From: Paracoccus amoyensis
GTDB taxonomy: Bacteria > Pseudomonadota > Alphaproteobacteria > Rhodobacterales > Rhodobacteraceae
Length of the DNA: 64,000 bases
Reading direction: 5' to 3'
Assembly: GCF_014490725.1 (NCBI RefSeq)
Contig: NZ_JACOQL010000002.1
Location: 744,001 to 808,000 of the forward strand
This document shows, in pieces, positions 54,761-64,000 of the stretch; within the stretch, counting starts at the first letter, position 1; each line of letters opens with the position of its first letter. Below the pieces are notes generated by a model, which was not told the origin of the DNA, made no database searches, and worked only from the letters and a program-made list of their open reading frames with translations. The translations under genes were made by a program, and so were the position numbers.

Positions 54761-56004
54761 CCACAGCGAAACCAGTTCACGTCGATCCCGGAAAGAGGGC
54801 GTTTGGCAAGGCGCTGATTCTGGCAGGGGCGCTGGCGATTTGCGGTGGTGCAGCACAGGCGCAGAATATTCTGGCGCTGCGGGTGCCGTTACCACAGGCT
54901 TTATCCGAACGGCTGGGCGGTGAGCGTGTGATCTCAGACCCTGCGGACATACCCTCTACGGGGCATCTGCTGATCTATGCGCAAGATCTGGGCGATGATC
55001 CAAGGGGGCTGGTCGCCGCGCTGCCTGCGAATGCGCTGCTGGTCGTCGGCGATTGTGCGGCTGGTCTGCAATTGGAAGGGATTGGCCCCGTCGCGGCACA
55101 AATTGCCGTTCCAAACGCCAGTGAAGACTGTGACGCAGCGGCCTTGGCCGATGCATTTGTGAATGCCGCGACGTTGTCGGGCGATGCCGACGGACGGACC
55201 GAGTTGCTGGAAAGTGGTGGCTATCAGGTGATTGGGCGCGGTGCCCCTGTCCGTATCTCTGGCGCTGCATCTGCAGGTGGATTGGTTATTTCGGCGTTGC
55301 CGATGGAAACAGTCGCCGCCGCATCGTCAGAAGAGGTGGTTCTGGTCAGTCTGGGGTCCACCTCGCAATTCGCCGACCCCGCACCATTTGCCGCCGTGGA
55401 TGAGGCTCAGCCGCGTGCTGGTTTGCCGGAACCCTCCATCATCATCGGCGATATGGCGGTGCTGATGGCCGCAGGTGATCCTGGCCCGTTGGGCATGCCA
55501 TTCGCCGCGCGAGAGGCTGTTCGTCAACGCGATCCGGCGATGTTCGCCCGGTTGGTGGCGCAAGGCGCCTTTGATCCCGAAGACACGCAGACGACGCAGG
55601 CAATTCAGACCGAACTGGCACGGATGCACTGTTATGTCGGCAGCGTTGATGGGCAATGGGGCGGCGGTTCATCGCGTGCGGTGGACCGCTATATCGAGGC
55701 AGGCGGTCCTGCCGGTATTGCCGCGCAATCACCGGATGTGCAGATGTTTCGCGCCCTGATCAGCGCCGAAGATATCACATGCCCCGAAGTGGCCCCTGTT
55801 GCGGCGGCTGATCCGCCGCGCGATGTCCGCAGTAACACCAGCAGCCGCAGCACCTCTAATACGACCCCGCGACGCAACGGCGGCAGCGGTGCGACCACGA
55901 CCCGTCGTCCGGCCGCAACCACCTCGACTGCCCCGGCACAGCAGCAATCGACCGGCAGGCGCCAGATTAACCCCGGTATCCTTGGGCTTGGGAATATCCG
56001 CTGA
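54757..56004 (+). CDS. Exported protein with peptidoglycan-binding-like region
   Basis: A 415-residue protein with a signal peptide (about 1-36, ending AQAQN). The N-terminal 200 residues are Ala/Gly-rich alpha/beta without a recognised domain. Residues about 280-310 ('ELARMHCYVGSVDGQWGGGS', then SRAVDRYIEAGG) resemble a peptidoglycan-binding type 1 repeat. The C-terminal 60 residues are a disordered Ser/Thr/Arg/Pro tail. It lies between a DUF1036 gene and a wall-cutting enzyme gene, which fits an envelope role. No enzymatic site was found. Confidence 0.65.
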   Translation: MTTAKPVHVDPGKRAFGKALILAGALAICGGAAQAQNILALRVPLPQALSERLGGERVISDPADIPSTGHLLIYAQDLGDDPRGLVAALPANALLVVGDCAAGLQLEGIGPVAAQIAVPNASEDCDAAALADAFVNAATLSGDADGRTELLESGGYQVIGRGAPVRISGAASAGGLVISALPMETVAAASSEEVVLVSLGSTSQFADPAPFAAVDEAQPRAGLPEPSIIIGDMAVLMAAGDPGPLGMPFAAREAVRQRDPAMFARLVAQGAFDPEDTQTTQAIQTELARMHCYVGSVDGQWGGGSSRAVDRYIEAGGPAGIAAQSPDVQMFRALISAEDITCPEVAPVAAADPPRDVRSNTSSRSTSNTTPRRNGGSGATTTRRPAATTSTAPAQQQSTGRRQINPGILGLGNIR

Positions 56005-58199
56005 TGGCACCGACCGAGGTTGACCCCCGCTTTCGCCAGATGGGGCGAAGTGCGCGACGAAGGCGTCGAAAATGGACCGCGCTGAGATGGGGGGCAGGCA
56101 CGGTATTCGCCAGTCTGGCCGGTGGTATGCTGTGGTATCAGTTTCAGCCTGACCTTGGGTTTTTCTGGCGCACTGACGACCAGGAGTTGGTGCAGGTCGA
56201 ATCCCAGTTTGACATCGCGCCGGTTGTCCGCGCCGATACCTTTACCGATCTGCCCGGTGATCCGCTGATCATTCCCGCGCTTGATGAGGGGGCGGCACGT
56301 GATGTTGCACAGGCTCCGATCCCGGCGGCGCTTGCCGGCACGCCTCGTCTTGCGGGGATAGGGCCGACCCTGACTGTGCTGGACAGCGAGCTGATGCCAC
56401 GCGGGATGCAACTGGTCGCCAACCTGCCCTCGACCCGAGAGGAATTTGCCCTGTTTCAGGCAGAACGCAGTCGCGGACGGTTTGCCCCTGCCACGCAGCT
56501 GGAAACCGGCGTGGCCATCGTCCCAGAGGAACAGCGGGCGACCAGCAGTATCAGTTTTTTGCGCGATGCAGTTTTGCGCACCGGGCTGTGGCGGGAATTG
56601 CTGCTGGAGGCAGCGCGTGACGTCTCGATCAGGGATTTGCTGGCGCAGAACGGTTTTGAGCTGCCCCAGGCCGAACAGCTTGCCCAGCGGATCGAGACGC
56701 AGCTTGGGCTGGAAGGCCCGCTGTCGACAGGGTCCGTTCTGGCCTTGCGCTATCGGTTGAGCGGCGCATCGCGGCAGGTCATTCAGGTAACCTTGATCAA
56801 TCCCGAAGGCTATGTCGGCTCTTTGGCGCTTTCTCCGGCTGGTCAACTGGTGCCTTCGGCGGATGCCTGGGCCGATCAGGATTTGCTGGAAACAGTGCTT
56901 TCACGGGGTGAGAGCGGCCAGAAAAGGGCAGGGCAGCAGCGGTTGTTGGACCTGATCTATTCCGTTGCGCTGCGTAACGACATCAAGCCCGAAGTCGTCG
57001 GCGAAGCCATCTCGATGATGGCACGCGTCTATGATCTGGACAGCATGGCGGATGAGAATGACCGCCTGACCATGATCCTTGCCAATGAAAACACCGCGAG
57101 GCCGGGTGCCGTCCTGTTCGTTGGGATCAGCGGGCCGGGCGGTGATAAGCCCTGCTATGTGGTGCCCGCCGAAAGCGAGGAGGGTTTTGAATGCTACGCC
57201 CCGTCGGCGCGTATCGCACGACCGGCGGGTGGGCTTAGCCTGCAATCCCCGATCGCAGGTGTGCTGTCGCAGCGCTTCGTTCCGCCTGCACCTGGCGGCA
57301 AGGATGACGATCCCTCGCGTGGTCGGGTTTCGTGGTCTGCGCCCGCTGGAACAAGGGTAGCAGCCGCCGGAGATGGCAAGATCACCGCGCGGCAGACCAA
57401 GGGCGTTGGCGGTGCCAGTGTCGAGATCACGCATGCCAATGGAATGGTATCACGATACACGGGGCTGGCCACCTTGTCAGATGGTGCGGTTGACGGTGCC
57501 GATATCGCCAAGGGAATGGCGCTTGGCACCGTCGGAGCGGTCAAGAATGGTGAGGCCAAGCTGATCTTCCAGCTTCTGTCTGACGGCAATCCCGTCGATC
57601 CGATGCCGTATCTAAGCGGCGCGGGAGAGGTACTGGCGTCGGATGCCGTTGAATCCTTGATTGGCCGGATCATCACTGTCGAAAGCGCTGGCAATGCACG
57701 CGCGCAAAACCCACTGTCGTCAGCGACAGGTTTGGGGCAATTCATCGAATCCACATGGCTGCGTATGATCCGCAGCTATCGTCCCGAGCTGGCGGGCAGT
57801 CTGGACCGACGTGCGCAGCTTGATCTGCGGTTTGATCCGGATTTGTCGCGGCAGATGGTCAGGCATCTGGCACAGGAAAACGAAGCCTATTTGCGGGTGC
57901 GTGGCCATGCCATTACACCGGGCAGGCTTTATCTGGCGCATTTCCTTGGCCCCGCAGGTGCCGATGTGACCTTGCGCGCCGATCCGTCGGCATCGGTCTT
58001 GCAGGTGATGGGGCCGGCGGTGGTCTCGGCCAATCCCTTCTTGCGGGGATTTTCGATCGCCGATTTGCGCAACTGGGCCGAGCGTAAGATGAGTGGCGCC
58101 TCCGCAGCACCGCATATTCCGACCGAAATCAGCATCCCCGCCGAGATCCGCGCCTATGTCGAGGCGGTTGACCGCCTGCGACAGGCCGAAAACGGCTAA
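56004..58199 (+). CDS. Membrane-anchored lytic transglycosylase with degenerate M23-like domain
   Basis: A 731-residue protein. A membrane segment (about 28-45) follows a very basic N-terminus, so it is inner-membrane anchored with the bulk in the periplasm. Residues about 410-535 resemble an M23/LytM domain (VSWSAPAGTRVAAAGDGKI, then NPVDPMPYL), but the metal ligands are lost: HLHF reads KLIF. Residues about 545-690 are an SLT transglycosylase domain with catalytic E560 in ITVESAGNARAQNP and GLGQFIESTW. It would bind and cut glycan strands. In T6SS loci such enzymes open the wall for the apparatus. The start shares one base with the upstream stop. Confidence 0.8.
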   Translation: MAPTEVDPRFRQMGRSARRRRRKWTALRWGAGTVFASLAGGMLWYQFQPDLGFFWRTDDQELVQVESQFDIAPVVRADTFTDLPGDPLIIPALDEGAARDVAQAPIPAALAGTPRLAGIGPTLTVLDSELMPRGMQLVANLPSTREEFALFQAERSRGRFAPATQLETGVAIVPEEQRATSSISFLRDAVLRTGLWRELLLEAARDVSIRDLLAQNGFELPQAEQLAQRIETQLGLEGPLSTGSVLALRYRLSGASRQVIQVTLINPEGYVGSLALSPAGQLVPSADAWADQDLLETVLSRGESGQKRAGQQRLLDLIYSVALRNDIKPEVVGEAISMMARVYDLDSMADENDRLTMILANENTARPGAVLFVGISGPGGDKPCYVVPAESEEGFECYAPSARIARPAGGLSLQSPIAGVLSQRFVPPAPGGKDDDPSRGRVSWSAPAGTRVAAAGDGKITARQTKGVGGASVEITHANGMVSRYTGLATLSDGAVDGADIAKGMALGTVGAVKNGEAKLIFQLLSDGNPVDPMPYLSGAGEVLASDAVESLIGRIITVESAGNARAQNPLSSATGLGQFIESTWLRMIRSYRPELAGSLDRRAQLDLRFDPDLSRQMVRHLAQENEAYLRVRGHAITPGRLYLAHFLGPAGADVTLRADPSASVLQVMGPAVVSANPFLRGFSIADLRNWAERKMSGASAAPHIPTEISIPAEIRAYVEAVDRLRQAENG

Positions 58200-58203
58200 A
58201 GCG

Positions 58204-58215
58204 CAGCATATGCTG
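58204..58215. promoter_or_regulatory. 12-bp palindrome CAGCATATGCTG before the autotransporter gene
   Basis: A perfect palindrome just after the transglycosylase stop and 120 bases before the autotransporter start. It may be an operator, or a weak terminator stem, but no T-run follows. The remaining bases to 58334 contain only a poor promoter-like pair (TTGTTT, TATTCA, 18 bases apart). Confidence 0.3.
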
Positions 58216-58334
58216 GATTTCTAGCTGAATCGCGAACTGAAAGCTTGTTTTACATTGGACAGGCGGGCTATTCATTTTTTGGCGCAATTATCCGGATGGC
58301 GCTCCTGCTGTAGTGAAATTTGAAGATATTGGTA

Positions 58335-61300
58335 ATGATGATCACCCCACTTCGTCCCGCCGCACGCATGTCCAATGCACGTCTTTTCCTGACTACAGCG
58401 CTGATCGGCGTCATGCCGATGGTCTTGATTCCAACGAAGGTGTCGGCACAGGAAGAACGCTATTATGATCCGCGGGATACCCCATTTGGCGGTGTGGACC
58501 CCCGAAGCGGCTACACCTGGAATGCCGACAACACTAATGGCAATGCCGATGAATATTGGAGTGATGAGAACGGCGAGAACCACACCGTTCTGGGTGCTGC
58601 CGATACCGGGATACTGACCGAAGACACAGGCCTGTTCCAGGACAAGGTGGATATCACGCTGAGCGGACAGGCACGTCTTGCCGGGCTGATCGTTCGGGGT
58701 GACGACGATTACAGCATCACCGGAGATGGCACTGGACGCCTCGGCTTTGCAGATGCCGATACCGTCGATGCCGTCAGATTTGACGTCGAAAACCAAGATA
58801 CAACGCTGAACATCGGGGTTGCACTGGGTGGCGCGATTACAATCGCAGGTCAGGGCACGGTTGCCTATGACTATACTGGCAACCGGGGGTTGATCCAAAG
58901 TGTTGCGGTAGAGGATGGAGCCACTTTCCGGAACAGAGGTATTACCAAAGGCCTGATGACCGTGCAGGGCGGAGGCACCGTCGTTCTTCGCGATAATGGT
59001 AATGATGATTTTGCGACCCACGTGGGTGCCATCAGAGTCCAAGAGGACGGCGTGCTTGAGCTGGATGGAGATGATGCCTCTGACCCGCTTGTTGCTGACG
59101 ATGCAGATACAACAGCCGTTGAACAGATCATCAACGACGCCGGGGGAACCATCAATGTCATTTCAGATTCGGTGGTTGCAACTGATATCGTCAATAACGG
59201 GCGCATCTATTCCGATGCTTCGGGCACAGTCGATCTGGATTTGACCGGCCATCAGTTCACAAATACAGGCGTCATTGAGACAGAGTCCGATTTTGATCAG
59301 ATTCGAATTTTGGCCGATCGTATTGTTTTACAGCAAACAGATGTCGATAACCGAAATGTGACGCTGGTCGGCGATATCGTAAATAATGTTACGTTGGCAT
59401 TGACCAGAGCATCAGATCTTTATGGTCAATTGACGAATAATGAGAGCGGCATTGTCGACGTGTCTGCCGCGATAGACGGATCAGATGACAGTATTTCCAA
59501 TTCTGGAACGATTAATGTTCTGTCAAATGGCAGTCTTCGCGATCTCGTTCAGCTGGATAACAGCGGCACACTTACCGTCGCCGCAGGAAGCGGCAATGGG
59601 GATGATCTTAGTGCGGATTTGATTGAAAATCGGGGTGTTGCTGGTCGAAATGCGCGGTTTAATTTGTCGGGACGCTTCAGCGGTGATTTGAATAACCGAC
59701 GGTATGGCACGACCACACTTTCAAGTGGTAGTGAGATATTTGGCGATATTCTGAATGAAGGAACGCTTGAAGGCAGTGGCGTAATCGATGGCACGTTGAC
59801 CAACGCGAATCAGGTTCGGGTTAATGGTGAACTTGAGATCGCGGATCTGAAAAATGCCGGGGTGGTCGATATTGCTGGGAATGGCGGAAACCTGGTCTTG
59901 ACCAGCGGCGATTTCGTGAACGAGGCAGGTGGTATTGTTCGGGTCAATGGCAATATCAGTCGATCCGGAAACAGCTCGGCTACCGTTACCAACATGTCTG
60001 GCGGACAGTTGGTCTTGCGAGGGGGCATGATATCGGCCGACGTGCAGAACGATGCGGGTGGTCAGGTCATTCTGCGGGCCGATACCCGGATCGATGCCGG
60101 TTTTGAAAATGCAGGCTCTTTGGATAACGTTACCGGCAATGATATCGAACTGGATATCTCTGGAAATACATTCGCCAACCGTGGGGAAATAAAGAACTCT
60201 GGCACGGGTGGGACGACTTCCATCATTGCCGATGAGATTCGTCTTGAAGAGGGCGCGGTTAATATCGCCGGTATCGATTTTATAGGCGATATTATTAACC
60301 AAGCGACGCTGCTGTATTCGACTGCAGCTCAGTTGAATGGTGGGCTGACAAATACCGGTGCCGGTAATGTCGTGATTTCCAGATCACTTGATGCGAACGG
60401 CAATGACATTACCAATGAAGCACGCATGGTATTGTCGACCACCACGGGCGCGACTGGCAACATTACCGATGCCGGGATCGTCAGGAATGAGGGTATCCTG
60501 GCCGTCGAAGCTGGTGCCGAAATCGAGGCGGATGAGGTTATCAACCTGCGCGGCACCGATAGCGCCGACGAATTGAAACTTGATGGCGGCACCATAACTG
60601 CCAAAGTGACCAACCGTGGCGCATTCAATGCGACCGGGACCGTCGATGGCGACCTTATCAATGAGCGCCAACTTACGTTGCTTGGACGCCTGGATGTGGA
60701 TCGTCTTGAGAATTCTGGCGATGTCCATGTCGGCGGTGGTGATGTGCTGAATTCTGATGAGAATATCAGCAATTCCGGAAGAATTCACCTGATCGGATCG
60801 GGTGTTATAAACGTCACCGGCGCGAATTCTGAATTCTTGAATGAATCAGGGGGGACGTTGAGGTTTTCAGGCGGCACGCTGAATTCTGACCTGACGAATG
60901 AATCCGGTGGGATTGTCAACATAACGGGTGATTCGACCATCGATGGTAATTTTGAAAATCTTGGCACGATAAAACACGATCAGGCCGGCCAGGACTATAC
61001 CCTGACCATCGCCGACGGCGGCGAGTTTATTCATGATGGCAACTTTATCGGTGGGAACGGCACACTGACCATCGATGCGGCAAATATCATTTTGCGCACT
61101 GCCATTCTGGAAAGCTGGGTCACGCTGAACGGTAATGTGTCGGTCGAGAATGACGATGCTGAATATTATCGCCGCGCGATGACCCTGCCGGGAAGCATTA
61201 CCAACCGCCCGCAAGGGGAAATCTATGTTTGGGCGGATGTGGATGGCGATGGCCATTCAATCTATAACCAAGGCTTGGTTTCCGTAGAGCTTGACCCGCA

Positions 61301-64000
61301 AGATGATGATGTCGGCAGGCTGCATAACCTTAATGAGTTACTGAACCAAGGCGAAGGGCGGATCAGAATTGCCGCAGGGACCTCGGCTTCCGCAAATGTT
61401 GTCCAGAACAACGGTAATGCGACTATTGTTGTTGCGGGCACGCTGGACAGCACGACGACCGCATTGTTGAACACAGCCGATGCAACCGTAACCCTTGCCG
61501 GCGGCAGGGTTCTGTCCGGTATAACGAACCAGGGCGAATTGACGGGCGCCGGCACCGTGGACGGAACCGTTACGAATACCGGTTCTGTCGTTGTGACCGG
61601 GGCGATGACGCTTGGGTCGCTGGATAACCAGAACGAAGTCTCGATTGAGCGAAACGGAGTTCTGAACGCTGGTGCGACTGTCGAAAACGCCGGCACCATG
61701 ACGATCGCGGGGCGGTTGGCCGGCGGATTGAACAACCTCTCTGGCCACACCGTTAACCTGACGGGCGGGCGGATAGCGGCCGACCTGACCAATTCCGGCA
61801 CCGTCAACGGCCGCGGTCAGGTTGACGGAGTCATTCGCAACAATGCCAACGCGCGATTTACAACGACGGGGCGTTTGGCAACGGATCGCCTGATAAACGA
61901 AGGGCGTGTTGATATCGCGGCAGATACGACCTTGGTATCCGCCAATGGCGTGACAAACCGCAACCAGCTTAATCTGAACGGCACATTGCAAGGGCGGCTG
62001 CGCAACGAAGCCGGTGCGACAACCAGGTTTGGCGCTGACAGCAAAATCGACGGCACGGCAAAAAATGACGGCACCATCACTGGCAATGTCGATATTTCGC
62101 GCGAACTGACCAATACTGGCACCGCACGGATCAACGGTGAGGTTGGCACGATTGCCAATACGGACACTGGTAGGCTTTCCACAACGGGCAATCTGTCGAC
62201 GGATAGCCTGACGAATGATGGTGTCGTGAATGTCCGTGATCGGCATACACTGACCAGCACGGGTGATATTACCAACAACAAGACGATGAATGTTGCTGGC
62301 AGCGTCACAGTGACAGGGAACGACAGCGCACTGGTCAACAATTCAGGCGCAAAGTTGAATCTGGATGGCGCCACGCTGACCGGGAATGTTGAAAACAAGC
62401 AAGGCGCGTTGCTGGATATTCTTAACAGCAGCACCGTTGTCGGAAATCTGACCAATACCGGCACGATGGATAATACCAGCAACAATGGCAATGTCGTTCT
62501 GACTGTCGAGGATGGGACGTTCACCAACTCTGGTATTGTCGGCGTCACTGGTGGCGGAAGAATGACGATCATGGCTGACGATATCGAACTGACAGCCACG
62601 TCCGAAATAGATGCCTCCAAGGTTGCCCTTATTGGTTCAATCAGCAATTCCGGCACGCTGAGCTATTCCAAGAATACGCGTCTGACCGGAAATCTGAACA
62701 ACAGCAGTGGCATCGTCAGGATCAACGCGCGGGTTGATGCCCAGAATGATGGCACGAAATTCAATGTCACGAATGGTGGCAAATTCTATGTTGGCGGTGA
62801 GGCGGGTGCCGGGGCACTTGTAAACGTCAATGTCCTGACCAACCGTGGCGATACTTTCGTCATCGCGGATAACGGGCGTGTCACCGCAGACGAGGTTAAC
62901 AACAGCGGCTCAATGACCGTTGCGGGGCAGTTGCGTGCGCCGTCTGTCAACAATACCGCCAGGGGAACATTGCGTCTGACGGGCGGCAATATTGTCGGCA
63001 ATGTCGATAACGCAGGCCGTGTGGTCGGCAGTGGCAAGATCACCGGCGTGTTGAACACTTCTGGTATCGCCAATGTTGCGCGGCGACAGACGTTGGAAGT
63101 CACGCAGGGCGCACGCAATAGCGGCACGATGACCGTTGCGGGGAACTTCATTGGTGCCGTGACCAACCAAGACGGTGGCACGCTGAAAGGTGGCGGCAAG
63201 ATTACCGGAGATGTCAAAAACGCTGGCACGCTGAGCTGGAACGGAATTATCCAAGGGGATCTGACCAACACGGGTGCTCAGGCGGATATTTCGAACAGGA
63301 TCGAAGGCGATCTGTGGAATGCCGCGATTCTTGATGTGTCGGATGATTTGTATGTCGGCGGCAAGGTGACCAATGGCAGCGAACAGCCAACCAACAACCT
63401 GCGCGCGGCTGCCACGCCAAAGATATTGATGACGGTCAAGGCCGGGTCGACCCTGACCGCGAATGAGGGGATCGCCAACCAGTCCGGTGCGACGCTGGCC
63501 AATAACGGCCGCATCATCGGTGATATTACGAATGATGGTGTCTACAACCAGAACGGCACGTTGCGAGGTGATCTGATCGACAACGGCGAGGCGACCATTA
63601 ATGGTCGCGTCAATGGAACGGTGCATGCCAATTCAAGTGCCATCGTGTTCAGGGAAAATGCCAGCATCCAGCAACTGAACCTCAATACGGATTACAAGAT
63701 TGACGCGGGACAGTCTGTCAGGGCTGATACGACCCGAATTGCCAAAGACAGCATTCTGACATTGGCAGGCGGGCTGGACGGTGCAGTGAACAACCAGGGA
63801 ACGATTCAGGCAGCGGGGAATGCGGGAAGCATTTCGGGTAAGCTGCACAACGACAATACGGTTTCGATGACCGAAGACAGCCCTGCCTATACGACATTCA
63901 AGGTCGGTGGGCTGTCGGGCACCGGGACGTATAAGTTCGATCTCGACCTTAGCACAGGGCAGTCTGATACGATCGTGGTGGATGGCGGCGCTGCGACCGG
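58335..64000 (+). CDS. Giant autotransporter adhesin, 3'-truncated by the window
   Basis: An uninterrupted frame of about 1,888 codons that runs off the right edge, starting at ATG 58335 (or 58338). An extended signal peptide (cleavage near VSAQEERYY, residue 38) is followed by a passenger of degenerate repeats built on patterns such as NSGTxxxxGxxxGDLTN and 'NAGTLSW', the signature of a right-handed beta-helix. Asn, Gly, Asp and Thr dominate and I saw no cysteine. The last visible stretch (TYKFDLDLSTGQSDTIVVDG) resembles the junction before an autotransporter beta-barrel, so the barrel is probably just outside. It likely mediates adhesion or aggregation. Base composition is visibly richer in A and T than its neighbours. 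Confidence 0.85.
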   Translation, partial: MMITPLRPAARMSNARLFLTTALIGVMPMVLIPTKVSAQEERYYDPRDTPFGGVDPRSGYTWNADNTNGNADEYWSDENGENHTVLGAADTGILTEDTGLFQDKVDITLSGQARLAGLIVRGDDDYSITGDGTGRLGFADADTVDAVRFDVENQDTTLNIGVALGGAITIAGQGTVAYDYTGNRGLIQSVAVEDGATFRNRGITKGLMTVQGGGTVVLRDNGNDDFATHVGAIRVQEDGVLELDGDDASDPLVADDADTTAVEQIINDAGGTINVISDSVVATDIVNNGRIYSDASGTVDLDLTGHQFTNTGVIETESDFDQIRILADRIVLQQTDVDNRNVTLVGDIVNNVTLALTRASDLYGQLTNNESGIVDVSAAIDGSDDSISNSGTINVLSNGSLRDLVQLDNSGTLTVAAGSGNGDDLSADLIENRGVAGRNARFNLSGRFSGDLNNRRYGTTTLSSGSEIFGDILNEGTLEGSGVIDGTLTNANQVRVNGELEIADLKNAGVVDIAGNGGNLVLTSGDFVNEAGGIVRVNGNISRSGNSSATVTNMSGGQLVLRGGMISADVQNDAGGQVILRADTRIDAGFENAGSLDNVTGNDIELDISGNTFANRGEIKNSGTGGTTSIIADEIRLEEGAVNIAGIDFIGDIINQATLLYSTAAQLNGGLTNTGAGNVVISRSLDANGNDITNEARMVLSTTTGATGNITDAGIVRNEGILAVEAGAEIEADEVINLRGTDSADELKLDGGTITAKVTNRGAFNATGTVDGDLINERQLTLLGRLDVDRLENSGDVHVGGGDVLNSDENISNSGRIHLIGSGVINVTGANSEFLNESGGTLRFSGGTLNSDLTNESGGIVNITGDSTIDGNFENLGTIKHDQAGQDYTLTIADGGEFIHDGNFIGGNGTLTIDAANIILRTAILESWVTLNGNVSVENDDAEYYRRAMTLPGSITNRPQGEIYVWADVDGDGHSIYNQGLVSVELDPQDDDVGRLHNLNELLNQGEGRIRIAAGTSASANVVQNNGNATIVVAGTLDSTTTALLNTADATVTLAGGRVLSGITNQGELTGAGTVDGTVTNTGSVVVTGAMTLGSLDNQNEVSIERNGVLNAGATVENAGTMTIAGRLAGGLNNLSGHTVNLTGGRIAADLTNSGTVNGRGQVDGVIRNNANARFTTTGRLATDRLINEGRVDIAADTTLVSANGVTNRNQLNLNGTLQGRLRNEAGATTRFGADSKIDGTAKNDGTITGNVDISRELTNTGTARINGEVGTIANTDTGRLSTTGNLSTDSLTNDGVVNVRDRHTLTSTGDITNNKTMNVAGSVTVTGNDSALVNNSGAKLNLDGATLTGNVENKQGALLDILNSSTVVGNLTNTGTMDNTSNNGNVVLTVEDGTFTNSGIVGVTGGGRMTIMADDIELTATSEIDASKVALIGSISNSGTLSYSKNTRLTGNLNNSSGIVRINARVDAQNDGTKFNVTNGGKFYVGGEAGAGALVNVNVLTNRGDTFVIADNGRVTADEVNNSGSMTVAGQLRAPSVNNTARGTLRLTGGNIVGNVDNAGRVVGSGKITGVLNTSGIANVARRQTLEVTQGARNSGTMTVAGNFIGAVTNQDGGTLKGGGKITGDVKNAGTLSWNGIIQGDLTNTGAQADISNRIEGDLWNAAILDVSDDLYVGGKVTNGSEQPTNNLRAAATPKILMTVKAGSTLTANEGIANQSGATLANNGRIIGDITNDGVYNQNGTLRGDLIDNGEATINGRVNGTVHANSSAIVFRENASIQQLNLNTDYKIDAGQSVRADTTRIAKDSILTLAGGLDGAVNNQGTIQAAGNAGSISGKLHNDNTVSMTEDSPAYTTFKVGGLSGTGTYKFDLDLSTGQSDTIVVDGGAAT

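Noticed and set aside
58245..58274. Promoter for the autotransporter (TTGTTT / TATTCA)
   Set aside because: The -10 box matches only three positions and spacing is 18; too weak to list as a separate feature.
58272..63848. Many minus-strand frames of 100-300 codons opposite the adhesin
   Set aside because: The plus-strand frame is continuous for 5.6 kb with signal peptide and repeats; the reverse frames are repetitive by-products of its repeats.

Overview
The window comes from the chromosome of a high-GC alphaproteobacterium, most likely a Paracoccus-like member of the Rhodobacteraceae. This is inferred from the flagellar gene order with a DUF6468-type protein and MotE, the rsfS-rlmH-gpmI-envC-ctpA-rppH chain, the leuC/leuD pair and the protein flavour; no 16S gene is present to confirm it. 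I saw no tRNA, rRNA, CRISPR array, insertion sequence or prophage.

Layout. Bases 1-6277 hold the tail of a flagellar operon (DUF6468-like, motE, motA, a small unknown, flhA, fliR, flhB, a coiled-coil protein), mostly with overlapping stops and starts. Bases 6302-9384 (minus) are leuC, leuD and an exported endonuclease/exonuclease/phosphatase-fold protein. Then come an MscS channel, rsfS-rlmH, and gpmI-envC-like-ctpA-rppH (cell-envelope and RNA turnover). Bases 16827-18984 (minus) hold a small lipoprotein, an MltB-type lytic transglycosylase and a small unknown protein. Bases 19077-19240 hold a probable minus-strand small RNA whose terminator loop carries a CCUCCUCCC (anti-Shine-Dalgarno) motif. 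Next are wrbA, a YbaK-like deacylase, a kynurenine-formamidase-like hydrolase with kynureninase, an RND efflux operon (two adaptors and a pump), an SLC10-type transporter, two divergent gamma-glutamyltransferase paralogues, a 2-hydroxyacid dehydrogenase, an HTTM/DCC pair, an Asp-rich exported protein and a Kef-type antiporter.

Bases 37733-58199 are the accessory core: a type VI secretion (T6SS) operon (DUF6931-like, tagH, tssA, tssB, tssC, hcp, tssE, tssF, tssG, clpV). It is followed by a convergent minus-strand set (two exported unknowns, ExbB, two ExbD, a TonB-like protein) and a divergent plus-strand set (DUF1036, a peptidoglycan-binding-like protein, a membrane-anchored lytic transglycosylase with a degenerate M23 domain). 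Two things stand out. tssB is split by a frameshift. The membrane-complex and spike genes (tssJ, tssK, tssL, tssM, vgrG, PAAR) are absent from the window, while a proton-motive ExbB/ExbD-type motor and a wall-cutting enzyme sit where envelope components would be expected. One of the two ExbD proteins lacks the conserved membrane aspartate and the other keeps it.

Bases 58335-64000 are the first ~1,888 codons of a giant repeat-rich autotransporter adhesin that runs off the right edge.
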